In this document: positions 9,614 to 16,647 of the stretch, in pieces
How the letters are laid out: every line of letters starts with the position of its first letter
How positions within the stretch are numbered: the first letter of the stretch is position 1
Assembly: GCA_964401385.1 (NCBI GenBank)
Contig: CAYNYF010000091.1
Span: 1-17,225 of the forward strand
DNA from: CAYNYF01 sp964401385
GTDB taxonomy: Bacteria > Planctomycetota > Phycisphaerae > SM23-33
Direction of reading: 5' to 3'
DNA: 17,225 nucleotides
Program-made: the position numbers and the translations under genes
Notes under the pieces: model-generated
Seen by the model: only the letters and a program-made list of their open reading frames with translations
Databases searched by the model: none
What the model was told of the DNA's origin: nothing

Positions 9614-11899
9614 GTGCGACGGTTTGCGATAGTGTTGCTGGCGACGGCGGTGTCGCTGGCGCCGGCCGGGCGGGCATACGCTCAGCTCGACGCCGACGAA
9701 GGATGGGACGACAAGGCCGTCGAGCGGGCCATTGACCGGGCCAGGGCCTTCCTGTGGTCGAAGTGGTCCGGCGGGCATTGGCCGGAGCGCGGCAAGCGCG
9801 GCGCCCAGAGAGGCGGGGCCTATGTCCCCAACTACGGCGGCGTGACGGCGCTGTGCGCCTATGCCCTGCTGGCGGCCGGGGTCAGGCCCCAAGAAACCCG
9901 AATGAAGCAGACCCTTCAGTGGCTCGCCGCCGTCCAACCCCTCCACGGCACCTACGCCCGGGCATTGCGGGCCAACGTCTGGAGCATGCTCGGCGGCAAG
10001 AGCCCCTACCGGCGAAACCTCATGCAGGACGTCAAGTGGCTGCTCAACGCCATGGACGGGCGCGGGGCGTACAACTACTTCCCCGGACCCAAGGTGGCGG
10101 CCTCGGTCGAGGACGCCGGGGCCTGGCGGGGCCTCCGCTACGACAACTCCAACAGCCAACTGGCGGTGCTGGGCGTCTGGGCCGGCGCCCGCCGCGAGCT
10201 GGAGGTGCCGGCGTGGTACTGGCGGCGGGTGGAGCGGCACTGGACGGCCGATCAGAACGTCGACGGCGGGTGGGGCTACCAGAGCGGGCGCAACAGCTAC
10301 GGCTCCATGAGCGTGGCCGGCCTGGCGACCATGTTCATCTGCTTCGACAACATCTACTACAAGGACTTCATCAAGTGCAAGGCCGACACCTCCTACCCGC
10401 CCATCGTCAAGGGCCTGAAATGGCTGGACAAGAACTTCAGCGCCGATCGCAACCCCGGCCGGGGCGAGAGCTACTATTACTACTACCTCTACGGCGTGGA
10501 GCGGGTGGGCCTGGCCAGCGGATACAAGTATTTCGGGAAGAAGGACTGGTACAAGCTGGGGACCGCGGCTTTGCTCGCCCGGCAGCACGGAAGCGGCGGC
10601 TGGGGCAGCCTGGAGGACACCGCCTTCGCCCTGCTGTTCCTGGCTCGCGGCCGCCACCCGGTGCTCTTCAACAAGCTCCAGTATTCCGGAACCTGGAACT
10701 GCCGCCCGCGCGACCTGGCCAACCTCACCCGCTGGGTCTCGCGCACCTTCGAGACGCAGGTCAACTGGCAGATCATCCACCTGGGCGTGCCCGTGAGCGA
10801 GTGGCACGACGCCCCCATCCTGTACATCTCCGGGGCGACCGCGCCGAAGTTCTCCGACGCCGACCTGGACAAGATGCGCCGGTTCGTCCACCAGGGCGGG
10901 ATGATCTTCTCCGAGGCCGCCGGCAACCGAACCACCTTCACCCTGGCCATGCGGAAGTATTACGCCCGGCTGTTCCCGGAATATGAGATCACCCGGCTGG
11001 ACGGCGGCCACCCGCTGTTCAGCCGGGAGCTTCAGTTTCCCATCGCCGACGCCCGGGGCCTGTCGGGGATCTCCAACGGCGTCCGGCTGCTGGCGGTGCA
11101 CGCCCCGGCGGAGGTCTCGCTGGCCTGGCAGTTGAACAGCTACGCCATGCAGGAAGACGTCTTTCGCCTGGCGGCCAACATCTACTTCTACGTCACCGGC
11201 AAGGGAATCCTCCCGCCGCGGGGCGTCAACCGCTGGACGAAGAAGAAGCGCTTTTCGTCGGTGGACTCGCTGCGGGTGGCCCGGATCAAGTACGCCGGCA
11301 ACTGGGACCCCGAGCCGCTGGCCTGGGAGCGGTTCTCCATCCTCATGGGCGCCGCCCACCGCGTGGCCGTGGACGTCAAGGCGATGGAGGTCGCCGAGCT
11401 GGACGCGGCCGAGTGGCCGGTGGCGGAGATGACGGGAACCAGCTCGTTCCAGTTCACCGACGAGCAGCGGCAGGCCCTGGCGAAATACCTCGCGGCCGGG
11501 GGCACGCTGCTGCTGGACGCGGCCGGCGGGTCGCCCGCCTTCGGCGAGGCCGCGGACAAGCAGGCTCGCGACCTCCTGCCGGGCGGCGAGTACGGCCTCC
11601 TGCCGCTCAGCCACGCCCTGTACACCAAGACCGCCCCCGGCGCCGAGAAGGTCGATTACCGCAAGACCACCAGCAGCTCCGTGTTCGCCCCGCACGCCCC
11701 GCGGCTGCGCGGGCTGACGGTCAAGGGCCGGCTGGCCGTCATCGTCAGCAAGGACGACCTGACGGCCGGGTTGGTCGGCTACCCCTGCTGGTCCGTCAAG
11801 GGCTACAGCCCCGAAAGCGCCTTCGCCCTCGTCCGAAACATCATCCTCCATGCCTCCGGGAAGACCCTGCCCGCCACACCGCCAGCCTTCTCCCGCTAA
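9614..11899 (+). CDS. Secreted toroid (squalene-cyclase/prenyltransferase-like) protein with two DUF4159-like domains
   Basis: From GTG 9614 the protein has 761 residues. GAGGAG at 9600-9605 lies 8 bases upstream, and the product begins with a clear signal peptide (RRFAIVLLATAVSLAPAGRA, predicted cut after AYA at residue 23); starting at 9533 would bury it. Residues about 30-345 carry alpha-alpha toroid repeats with GGWG motifs at 218-221 and 328-331, as in squalene cyclases and alpha-2-macroglobulin-like proteins, but I see no DxDD catalytic motif. Two DUF4159-like domains follow, starting near 354 (KLQYSGTWN) and 557 (RIKYAGNWD). Each has a strand ending in a TG or SG turn, then FxxxGG and a later H-P/A-L motif. 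DUF4159 has a glutamine-amidotransferase-like fold of unknown role, widespread in Planctomycetota. It is likely periplasmic or cell-surface. The function is unknown. Confidence 0.85.
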   Translation: MRRFAIVLLATAVSLAPAGRAYAQLDADEGWDDKAVERAIDRARAFLWSKWSGGHWPERGKRGAQRGGAYVPNYGGVTALCAYALLAAGVRPQETRMKQTLQWLAAVQPLHGTYARALRANVWSMLGGKSPYRRNLMQDVKWLLNAMDGRGAYNYFPGPKVAASVEDAGAWRGLRYDNSNSQLAVLGVWAGARRELEVPAWYWRRVERHWTADQNVDGGWGYQSGRNSYGSMSVAGLATMFICFDNIYYKDFIKCKADTSYPPIVKGLKWLDKNFSADRNPGRGESYYYYYLYGVERVGLASGYKYFGKKDWYKLGTAALLARQHGSGGWGSLEDTAFALLFLARGRHPVLFNKLQYSGTWNCRPRDLANLTRWVSRTFETQVNWQIIHLGVPVSEWHDAPILYISGATAPKFSDADLDKMRRFVHQGGMIFSEAAGNRTTFTLAMRKYYARLFPEYEITRLDGGHPLFSRELQFPIADARGLSGISNGVRLLAVHAPAEVSLAWQLNSYAMQEDVFRLAANIYFYVTGKGILPPRGVNRWTKKKRFSSVDSLRVARIKYAGNWDPEPLAWERFSILMGAAHRVAVDVKAMEVAELDAAEWPVAEMTGTSSFQFTDEQRQALAKYLAAGGTLLLDAAGGSPAFGEAADKQARDLLPGGEYGLLPLSHALYTKTAPGAEKVDYRKTTSSSVFAPHAPRLRGLTVKGRLAVIVSKDDLTAGLVGYPCWSVKGYSPESAFALVRNIILHASGKTLPATPPAFSR

Positions 11900-12228
11900 G
11901 CCCCTTTCAGCTTTCCGCTTTCAGCTTTCAGGTTTCACCGATCCACGGGCTCGGCTGGGCTCCGCCCGTCGCTATCCTCAGACGCCGCTTCGCGGCTAGC
12001 GTATGCGCCGACGTAGCTCCGACTCCTGGCTCCGGCTCGGTTGTTGCTGTTTCTGCTTCCGCCGTTGCCGTTGCTGTTCTAAGTCCCAAGTCCCTATTCC
12101 CTCGTCCCTGGTCCCAAGTCCCTAGTCCCCAGTCCCTATCTGTTGCCTGGTCCCCGGTGCCTGGTCCCTGGTGCCTGCTCCCTGGTCCCTATGCCGTCCC
12201 ACGGCCTTCCGGTCCCATGGTCTGCCGG
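11900..12228. repeat. Composite repeat element, copy 1 (minus orientation): heptads plus 58-bp hairpin module
   Basis: No gene is visible between the stop at 11899 and the end of the kinase at 12229. Right after the stop come five heptads of CTTTCAG type (11904-11938). Next is a 58-bp module at 11943-12000 whose reverse complement matches 16767-16824 at 52 of 58 positions. A linker follows containing the reverse complement of GGCAACGGCGGAAGCAG (about 12050-12067). Then come 15 imperfect heptads in two runs, 12081-12136 and 12141-12189 (AAGTCCC, TAGTCCC, TGGTCCC, TGGTGCC and variants). The same parts in the same order occur at 16648-16965 on the other strand. Such DNA is probably non-coding. 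Confidence 0.85.
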
Positions 12229-13851
12229 CTACCTGGCCTGTGTCTCGGAGGAGGAGATGGAGGCTCCGGCCAGGGCGGGCAGGACGACGGTGAAGGTGGT
12301 GCCCCGGCCGGGGGCGCTTTCGACGCTGATTTTCCCGTTGTGCTCGTTGACGATCTTGCGGGCGACGGCCAGGCCCAGCCCGGTGCCGCCGCGGTTCTTG
12401 GTGGTGTGGAACAGCTCGAAGATGGCCTCGGCCTGATCGGGGGCGATGCCCGCCCCGTTGTCGGCCGCGGTGACGACCACCTGCCGCGTCATGGTGTCGA
12501 AGTGGCTGGAGATGGTGATGATGCCGCTGCCCGACTCGACGGCGTCCAGGGCGTTGATCAGCAGGTTGAGGAAGACCTGGTGCAGCCCGCCGGCGTCGGC
12601 CGGTATCGGCGGCATCTCCGCCAGGTCGGTCACCAGCGCCACCGACTGCTCGTCCGCCTGCGGCGTCAGCAGCTCCACGCATTCCTCGATGATGTAGTTT
12701 ACGTTGATGCTCTCCAGCACCGGCGGGCGCGGCTTGGAGAAGGCCAGCATGTTCAGGATGACCATGTTGATCCGGTCCAGGTTGCGGTGGACGATGGGCC
12801 AGGCCCGCCGGGCCTTGCCCGCGTCGTTCTCGGCCAGCGCCTTCTCCACGATCTCCGTGCCCCCGCCCAGCCCCTGGAGCACGTTCTTGATGTGATGGCT
12901 CAGCACCGCCACCGTCTCGCCCACGGCCGCCATCCGCTCGGACTTGAGCTTCTCCTCGTACAGCCGCACGTTCTCGATGGCCAGGCCCGTCTGGTAGCCG
13001 ATGGCCGTCAGCAGCCGCAACTGCTCCGTCGAGTAGGTGCACTCCGAGACGCCGCAATCCACGTGGATCACCCCCAGGACCTTCTCCCGGCCCTTGATGG
13101 GCACGCAGATGGCCGAGCGAATGCCGTAGTCGTGCACGCTCTTGCCCGAGCTGAAGCGCTTGTCGCGCATCGCGTTGGACGACAGCACCCCGACTTCCTT
13201 CTGGAGCACCTCGTTGATGATCGTGCGGCTGATGAAGACCTCGCCCGAGTCTCTCTCGCCGCGATTCCGGACGGCCTTGGGAATGAGCTGGCCGTCGGGG
13301 CCGACCAGGAGGATGTACGCCCGGTCGCCCGGCACCACGTCGAAGATCGTCTCCAGCGTCCGCTGGATGAGCTGGTCCAGTTGGAAGACAGAGGCCACCT
13401 GGCTGCTGAGGCGGTACAGGATGCGGAAGTTCTCGATGGCCTCGGCCCCGGCCTCCGGGGTGGGTATGATCACCGAGTCCTCGTTGGCCGGCACCGTGGC
13501 CATGATGGACGAGTCCAGGAACTTTCCGCCGTCGTCCATCTCCACCGGGAGGGAGACCTCCTCGGCCCCGCCGCCGAAGACCAGCAGCGTCCGGCCGCAG
13601 CGGATCTGGTCGCCCAGGTGCAGCCGAGTGGGATTCCTCACGCGGACGCCGTTGACGAAGGTGCCGTTGACCGAGCCGACGTCCTCGATGTGCCAGTTGC
13701 CGTCGCGCCGGGTGAGGCGGGCGTGCTGGCGCGAGACCGTGCCGTCGCTCAGCCGCACCTGCTCGCCCTGGCGGCCGATGAAGGCTTCGGCGACGGCCAG
13801 TTCGAACTCACGCCCTTTGTCGGGGCCCTGGATGACTTCCAACGAAAGCAT
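12229..13851 (-). CDS. FHA-GAF sensor histidine kinase
   Basis: This 540-residue soluble kinase starts at ATG 13851; a GTG four codons earlier (13863) is an alternative. Order of parts: FHA domain at about 4-95 with FIGRQGE, SRQHAR (40-45) and DVGSVNGTFVNG; linker; GAF domain at about 145-300 (FQLDQLIQRTLETIFDVVP to GYQTGLAIENVRLYEE); dimerisation/phosphoacceptor helix with VLSHHIKNVLQG (His319); HATPase at about 415-527 with HQVFLNLLINALDAV (N box), DNGAGI (464-469) and GGTGLGLAVARKIV. No membrane segment or receiver domain is seen, so it is likely cytoplasmic, with a response regulator elsewhere. The FHA domain suggests input from Ser/Thr phosphorylation, and GAF from a small ligand. The acidic residue that normally follows the phospho-His is His320. 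No cognate regulator is adjacent. Confidence 0.92.
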   Translation of the reverse strand: MLSLEVIQGPDKGREFELAVAEAFIGRQGEQVRLSDGTVSRQHARLTRRDGNWHIEDVGSVNGTFVNGVRVRNPTRLHLGDQIRCGRTLLVFGGGAEEVSLPVEMDDGGKFLDSSIMATVPANEDSVIIPTPEAGAEAIENFRILYRLSSQVASVFQLDQLIQRTLETIFDVVPGDRAYILLVGPDGQLIPKAVRNRGERDSGEVFISRTIINEVLQKEVGVLSSNAMRDKRFSSGKSVHDYGIRSAICVPIKGREKVLGVIHVDCGVSECTYSTEQLRLLTAIGYQTGLAIENVRLYEEKLKSERMAAVGETVAVLSHHIKNVLQGLGGGTEIVEKALAENDAGKARRAWPIVHRNLDRINMVILNMLAFSKPRPPVLESINVNYIIEECVELLTPQADEQSVALVTDLAEMPPIPADAGGLHQVFLNLLINALDAVESGSGIITISSHFDTMTRQVVVTAADNGAGIAPDQAEAIFELFHTTKNRGGTGLGLAVARKIVNEHNGKISVESAPGRGTTFTVVLPALAGASISSSETQAR

Positions 13852-14151
13852 GACCGTTCGCACTCAACAATGACGTTGCGAATTCGCCCGTTTTGAGTAG
13901 CCACCGATACCGCAAGCGACGCAAAAAATGACGCCCGCTTCACTTCACGGACGCGGTGCCACGCGGCCGATGCGCCGAGAGGGTATGAAGTGGATGGATG
14001 AAGTGCACGCTTCAACCCGCACGCGTCTACGCGAATCCTAACCTCAAATCCCGGGCAAGTCAACTCCAATTGCCCGCCGCCCGGGATATTATTGTTCCGG
14101 CCGGGCCGCATTGCTATGGTGTTCCCGGCAAATCGCCGCAAGGAAGCCATC
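13852..14151. other. Divergent intergenic region between the kinase and UroD-like genes
   Basis: This stretch of about 300 bases must hold promoters for both directions. A plausible -10 (TATTAT, 14087-14092) precedes the UroD-like gene but lacks a convincing -35 at normal spacing. Nested inverted repeats occur just upstream: TCCCGGG 14049-14055 with CCCGGGA 14080-14086, and CGGGCAA 14052-14058 with TTGCCCG 14070-14076. A single copy of the decamer GTTGCGAATT at 13875-13884, inside the palindrome-bearing GTTGCGAATTCGC, matches the unit of the array at the window's right end. No gene is supported here. Confidence 0.5.
14049..14086. promoter_or_regulatory. Nested inverted repeats upstream of the UroD-like gene
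   Basis: Two perfect 7-bp inverted repeats share bases: TCCCGGG/CCCGGGA (outer, 14049-14055 and 14080-14086) and CGGGCAA/TTGCCCG (inner, 14052-14058 and 14070-14076). They cannot both form at once. They end one base before a TATTAT -10-like site at 14087-14092, so they could be an operator or an upstream regulatory hairpin. No binding protein can be named. Confidence 0.4.
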
Positions 14152-15276
14152 ATGCCCAGCCAACGCGTCGAAGCCCTTCTGGCGGGACGAACGCCCGACC
14201 GCCTGCCCTGGCTGCCGGAGCTGAACGCCGGCTTCACCCGCAAGACCACCGCGGCGCCGGCCCCTCGCCGCGCGGCCTCGCCCGAGGCCGTCGCAAGTCT
14301 GCCCGACCAGGCCGACGAGGGCGACTACCTGGAGCGCGAGGCCCGCTGCGCCCAGATCATCGGGGCCGATCACCTCCATCGCGTGCACGCCGTCCGCGTC
14401 GCCCGCCGTCGGGTGACGGTCGAGCGCGATCCGGCCACCGGGCTCACGGTCATCCACACGCCCGCCGGAGACCTCACCCAGCGGCAGCAGTGGGACCCCG
14501 CCAGCGGTACCGTGTTCACCCGGGAACACCTGGTGAAAGGGCCGGAGTCCTTCGCCGCCTACCGGGCCATGATCGAGGACGAAATCTACGAGCCGAACTA
14601 CGAATCGGCCGAGCGCGACATCGCCCGCAGCGGGCTGGCCACCGTGGACTCACCGGCCACGCCGATGATGCACCTGCTGCTGTGGGTGATGGACGCCCAG
14701 CCGATGCTGATGGGCATGATCGACTACCCCGAGCAGATGACCGAGCTGATGGCCGCCATGCACGAGCGGAACAAGGACTTCTACCGGGTGGCGGCGGCCG
14801 GGCCGGGGCGGATCCTCCGGCCGATGGAGGACACCTCCTTCATGCTCACCGGCCCGCGGATGTACGCCGAGCACTGCGTGGGGCAACTGAACGAATACGC
14901 CGAGATCGTCCACGCCGCCGGCAAGCTCTTCATTGTCCACATGTGCGGGCACCTGGGCGGCATGACCGACGTGCTGTCCGAGATCGACCTGGACGGCATC
15001 GAGGCCATCACACCGCCGCCGCTGGGAAGCGCCGATCTGACCGAGCTGCGCCGCCGCCTGGGCGAGATCTGGCTCATCGGCGGGGTGGCCCCGTCCCTGT
15101 ACGCCACCGCCACGCCGCCGCAAATGGCCGAGCACGTCCGGAAAACGCTGGACATGATGCGCGGCGATCGGAAGTTCATCCTCGGCCACGAGGAGATCCC
15201 CGTCGCCGCCAAAATGGACAACGTCCGCGCCGTCGCCGACCTCGTCGCCCACACCGCCGACGGGTTCTACGATTAA
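14152..15276 (+). CDS. Uroporphyrinogen decarboxylase / MtaA-CmuA superfamily protein
   Basis: This 374-residue protein starts at ATG 14152, with AAGGA at 14140-14144 seven bases upstream. The frame is open earlier, to 14092, without a better start. The N-terminus SQRVEALLAGRTPDRLPWLPELN matches the opening of UroD-superfamily TIM barrels, and the C-terminus FILGHEEIPVAAKMDNVRAV matches their closing loop and helix. HMCG (His263, Cys265) is the HxC zinc motif of MtaA/MtbA/CmuA-type corrinoid methyltransferases. The third ligand, usually a cysteine in the late ILG-x-C region, is replaced by His346. Classical heme-pathway UroD lacks HxC, so this is more likely a methyltransferase-like member than HemE. 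It stands alone; no corrinoid protein or heme gene is adjacent. The substrate is unknown. Confidence 0.82.
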   Translation: MPSQRVEALLAGRTPDRLPWLPELNAGFTRKTTAAPAPRRAASPEAVASLPDQADEGDYLEREARCAQIIGADHLHRVHAVRVARRRVTVERDPATGLTVIHTPAGDLTQRQQWDPASGTVFTREHLVKGPESFAAYRAMIEDEIYEPNYESAERDIARSGLATVDSPATPMMHLLLWVMDAQPMLMGMIDYPEQMTELMAAMHERNKDFYRVAAAGPGRILRPMEDTSFMLTGPRMYAEHCVGQLNEYAEIVHAAGKLFIVHMCGHLGGMTDVLSEIDLDGIEAITPPPLGSADLTELRRRLGEIWLIGGVAPSLYATATPPQMAEHVRKTLDMMRGDRKFILGHEEIPVAAKMDNVRAVADLVAHTADGFYD

Positions 15277-15347
15277 CCCCCGTCGCCGGCGGCCACGTCG
15301 CCTCAATTGCGGAGCAACCCGCCTTTTTCTGTCGCCCGCGCGCGATC

Positions 15348-15645
15348 GACTCCCCGCACGCTCAAGCAAACACTCGTAGGCTGCGTCGCCCCGGCGCACC
15401 TTTTCTGCTGAGCCGCGAAGCCTACTCCGCCGAAACAGACGCTTCGGCTGCGAAGGCCGGACAACGCGAACCATAAGCGAAATGTAGGGCGGGGCTACCG
15501 CCCCGCCGCCCCGCGAGCCGGGCCCTCGGGAAAGGTTCCGCGGGGCAGTAGCCCCGCCCTACTCGCTGATGACTCCCCCGCATGCTCAAGGAAACACTCG
15601 TAGGGTGCGTCGCCCCGGCGACGCACCTTTTCTGTTGAGCGGCGA
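15348..15645 (+). repeat. Direct repeat pair, about 70 bp, flanking GGGGC hairpins
   Basis: The first unit runs from about 15348 to 15417 and the second from about 15571 to 15645. Both read GACTCCCC..., then CTCAAG, AAACACTCGTAGG, a GCGTCGCCCCGGCG hairpin core and CACCTTTTCTG followed by TGAGC. They differ by scattered substitutions and by a 3-base gap in the right hairpin arm of unit 1. This is a local duplication within the repeat cluster. Confidence 0.7.
15459..15507 (+). repeat. 49-bp repeat unit shared with 3451-3499
   Basis: Positions 15459-15507 and 3451-3499 align without gaps at 43 of 49 bases. Both begin GGACAACGCGAAC, pass through GAAATGTAGGG and end in the GGCGGGGC hairpin. A third, shorter relative covers 15648-15689, beginning CAACGCGAAC and ending in the same hairpin. 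The hairpin therefore carries a conserved left flank, which suggests a defined mobile or copied unit rather than chance palindromes. Confidence 0.75.
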
Positions 15646-15939
15646 GCAACGCGAACGACAGAGACGTAGGGCGGGGCTACCGCCCCGCCAAATGCAGCCT
15701 CGCAGGGCATGCAGCCAACGTAGGGCGGGCCTACCGGCCCGCCGCAGGGCTTCCGCGAGGCCGCAGCCGGGCCCTACCAAATAGTTCGTGTAATTAGTGT
15801 AATTCGTGGACTCCTCGCGTAGTTCCTGGACCGGCGGGCAAAGATTTTTCCATTTTTGGCTTTTCAGGGCGGAGGGAGGGTGTTATATGTGTAGCTAACA
15901 GATGTCGGCGTGCTGGTCGCCGCCAAAGGAAAGGAGCAG

Positions 15940-16620
15940 ATGATGGCCAGATGGCAGCAGCTCTACGAAATGCTACTGGAGAAGGACCTCTCGCCGCATG
16001 AGATCGTCTCGAGGCTGAACGTCCGGCCGAGCCGCCTGCGGGCGTTGCTGGCCGGCAAGCGGCTGATGGCCCGGCTGGACGTGGCCGAGGCCGTCGCCAA
16101 CCGGCAGGCCGGCCACGCCGTCGTTTCCTCGGTCGCCTCGGCCGTACGCGGGCTCACCGCCCTGGTCGAGTCCGAGAAGGACGAGACCGCCCGCAAGTCC
16201 TGCCTGGACGTCATCCAGACGGCCGGACGGGTCTACCAGCGGGGCGTACAGTCGCAGCAAGCACCTCGCCCAAGGCCCCCGTGGGCGAGTACGCCGGCGG
16301 ACGACGGCGAGGCCGACGACGAGCCCGCCGAGGATCTCCCGGCCGCGCCCGCGCTTGCGGGCAATCCGGCCGATTTCTCCGGCCCGCCGCCGGCCGGGGG
16401 CGAAAGCACACCCCAGGCGGCAGGCCACAGCGCCGCCGAGGATGGGCCGGTGCCCGCGTCGGCCGAGACGCCTCCGGGCCGGTCCAGACCGCCCGCCCGA
16501 CGGACCGGGGCTTCGCTGGAGGCGGTCCTGGCCGACGCCCGACGCCGCAGGGAGTTCCGCCAGGAAATCATCCGCCACGGCGGCGAGCGGATCGCCCGCC
16601 GTATACAGTTCGGGCGGTAG
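15940..16620 (+). CDS. Uncharacterised protein with helix-turn-helix-like N-terminus and disordered linker
   Basis: I do not recognise the family. From ATG 15940 the product has 226 residues; a second ATG follows at 15943, and AAAGGAAAGGAG lies at 15925-15936. A GTG at 15910 is a weaker alternative. Residues 1-60 are helical, and LSPHEIVSRLNVRPSRLRALL (17-37) reads like a helix-turn-helix, with a Lys/Arg-rich edge. Residues 60-102 are further helices with SEKDETARKSCLDVIQTAGRVYQ. Such short HTH-plus-helix proteins include phage terminase small subunits and regulators, but no other phage gene is near. Residues about 104-190 are Pro/Ala/Asp/Glu-rich and probably disordered. The last 35 are basic and helical (DARRRREFRQEIIRHGGERIARR). 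Codon use has the same strong G/C third-position bias as its neighbours. It is flanked by repeat clusters on both sides. Confidence 0.65.
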   Translation: MMARWQQLYEMLLEKDLSPHEIVSRLNVRPSRLRALLAGKRLMARLDVAEAVANRQAGHAVVSSVASAVRGLTALVESEKDETARKSCLDVIQTAGRVYQRGVQSQQAPRPRPPWASTPADDGEADDEPAEDLPAAPALAGNPADFSGPPPAGGESTPQAAGHSAAEDGPVPASAETPPGRSRPPARRTGASLEAVLADARRRREFRQEIIRHGGERIARRIQFGR

Positions 16621-16647
16621 GGGGGCCGGAAAACCGGGAAAGGCATA

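Larger units (their letters stand above)
15277..15939. repeat. Gene-free stretch with GTAGGG hairpin repeats, tandem duplication and short repeats
   Basis: No credible gene is seen. Hairpins of the same class as at 3480-3790 occur with arms 15488-15495/15500-15507 (GGCGGGGC), 15540-15546/15551-15557 (inverted orientation), 15604-15614/15617-15627 (GGTGCGTCGCC) and 15724-15731/15736-15743 (GGCGGGCC), plus a further GGCGGGGC copy starting near 15669. A block of about 70 bases starting at 15348 recurs at 15571, with the right arm of its hairpin shortened by three bases in the first copy. A 9-bp repeat (TTCGTGTAA, TTAGTGTAA, TTCGTGGAC) covers 15785-15811. A possible promoter for the next gene includes TATATG at 15884-15889, preceded by TG at 15881, without a clear -35. 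Confidence 0.8.

Noticed and set aside
9614..11899. Functional squalene-hopene cyclase
   Set aside because: The protein has GGWG-like repeats but no visible DxDD acid motif, a signal peptide and DUF4159 domains, so a cyclase role is not supported.
12081..12189. Possible CRISPR array
   Set aside because: The repeats are 7-bp imperfect words without unique spacers, and no cas gene is present.
11413..13896. Plus-strand frame of 827 residues crossing the end of the DUF4159 gene, the repeats and the kinase
   Set aside because: It passes through repeats and lies opposite the kinase, whose motifs are unmistakable.
11900..16620. A transposon bounded by the inverted composite elements
   Set aside because: No transposase or target-site duplication was seen, so only the inverted repeat pair is reported.
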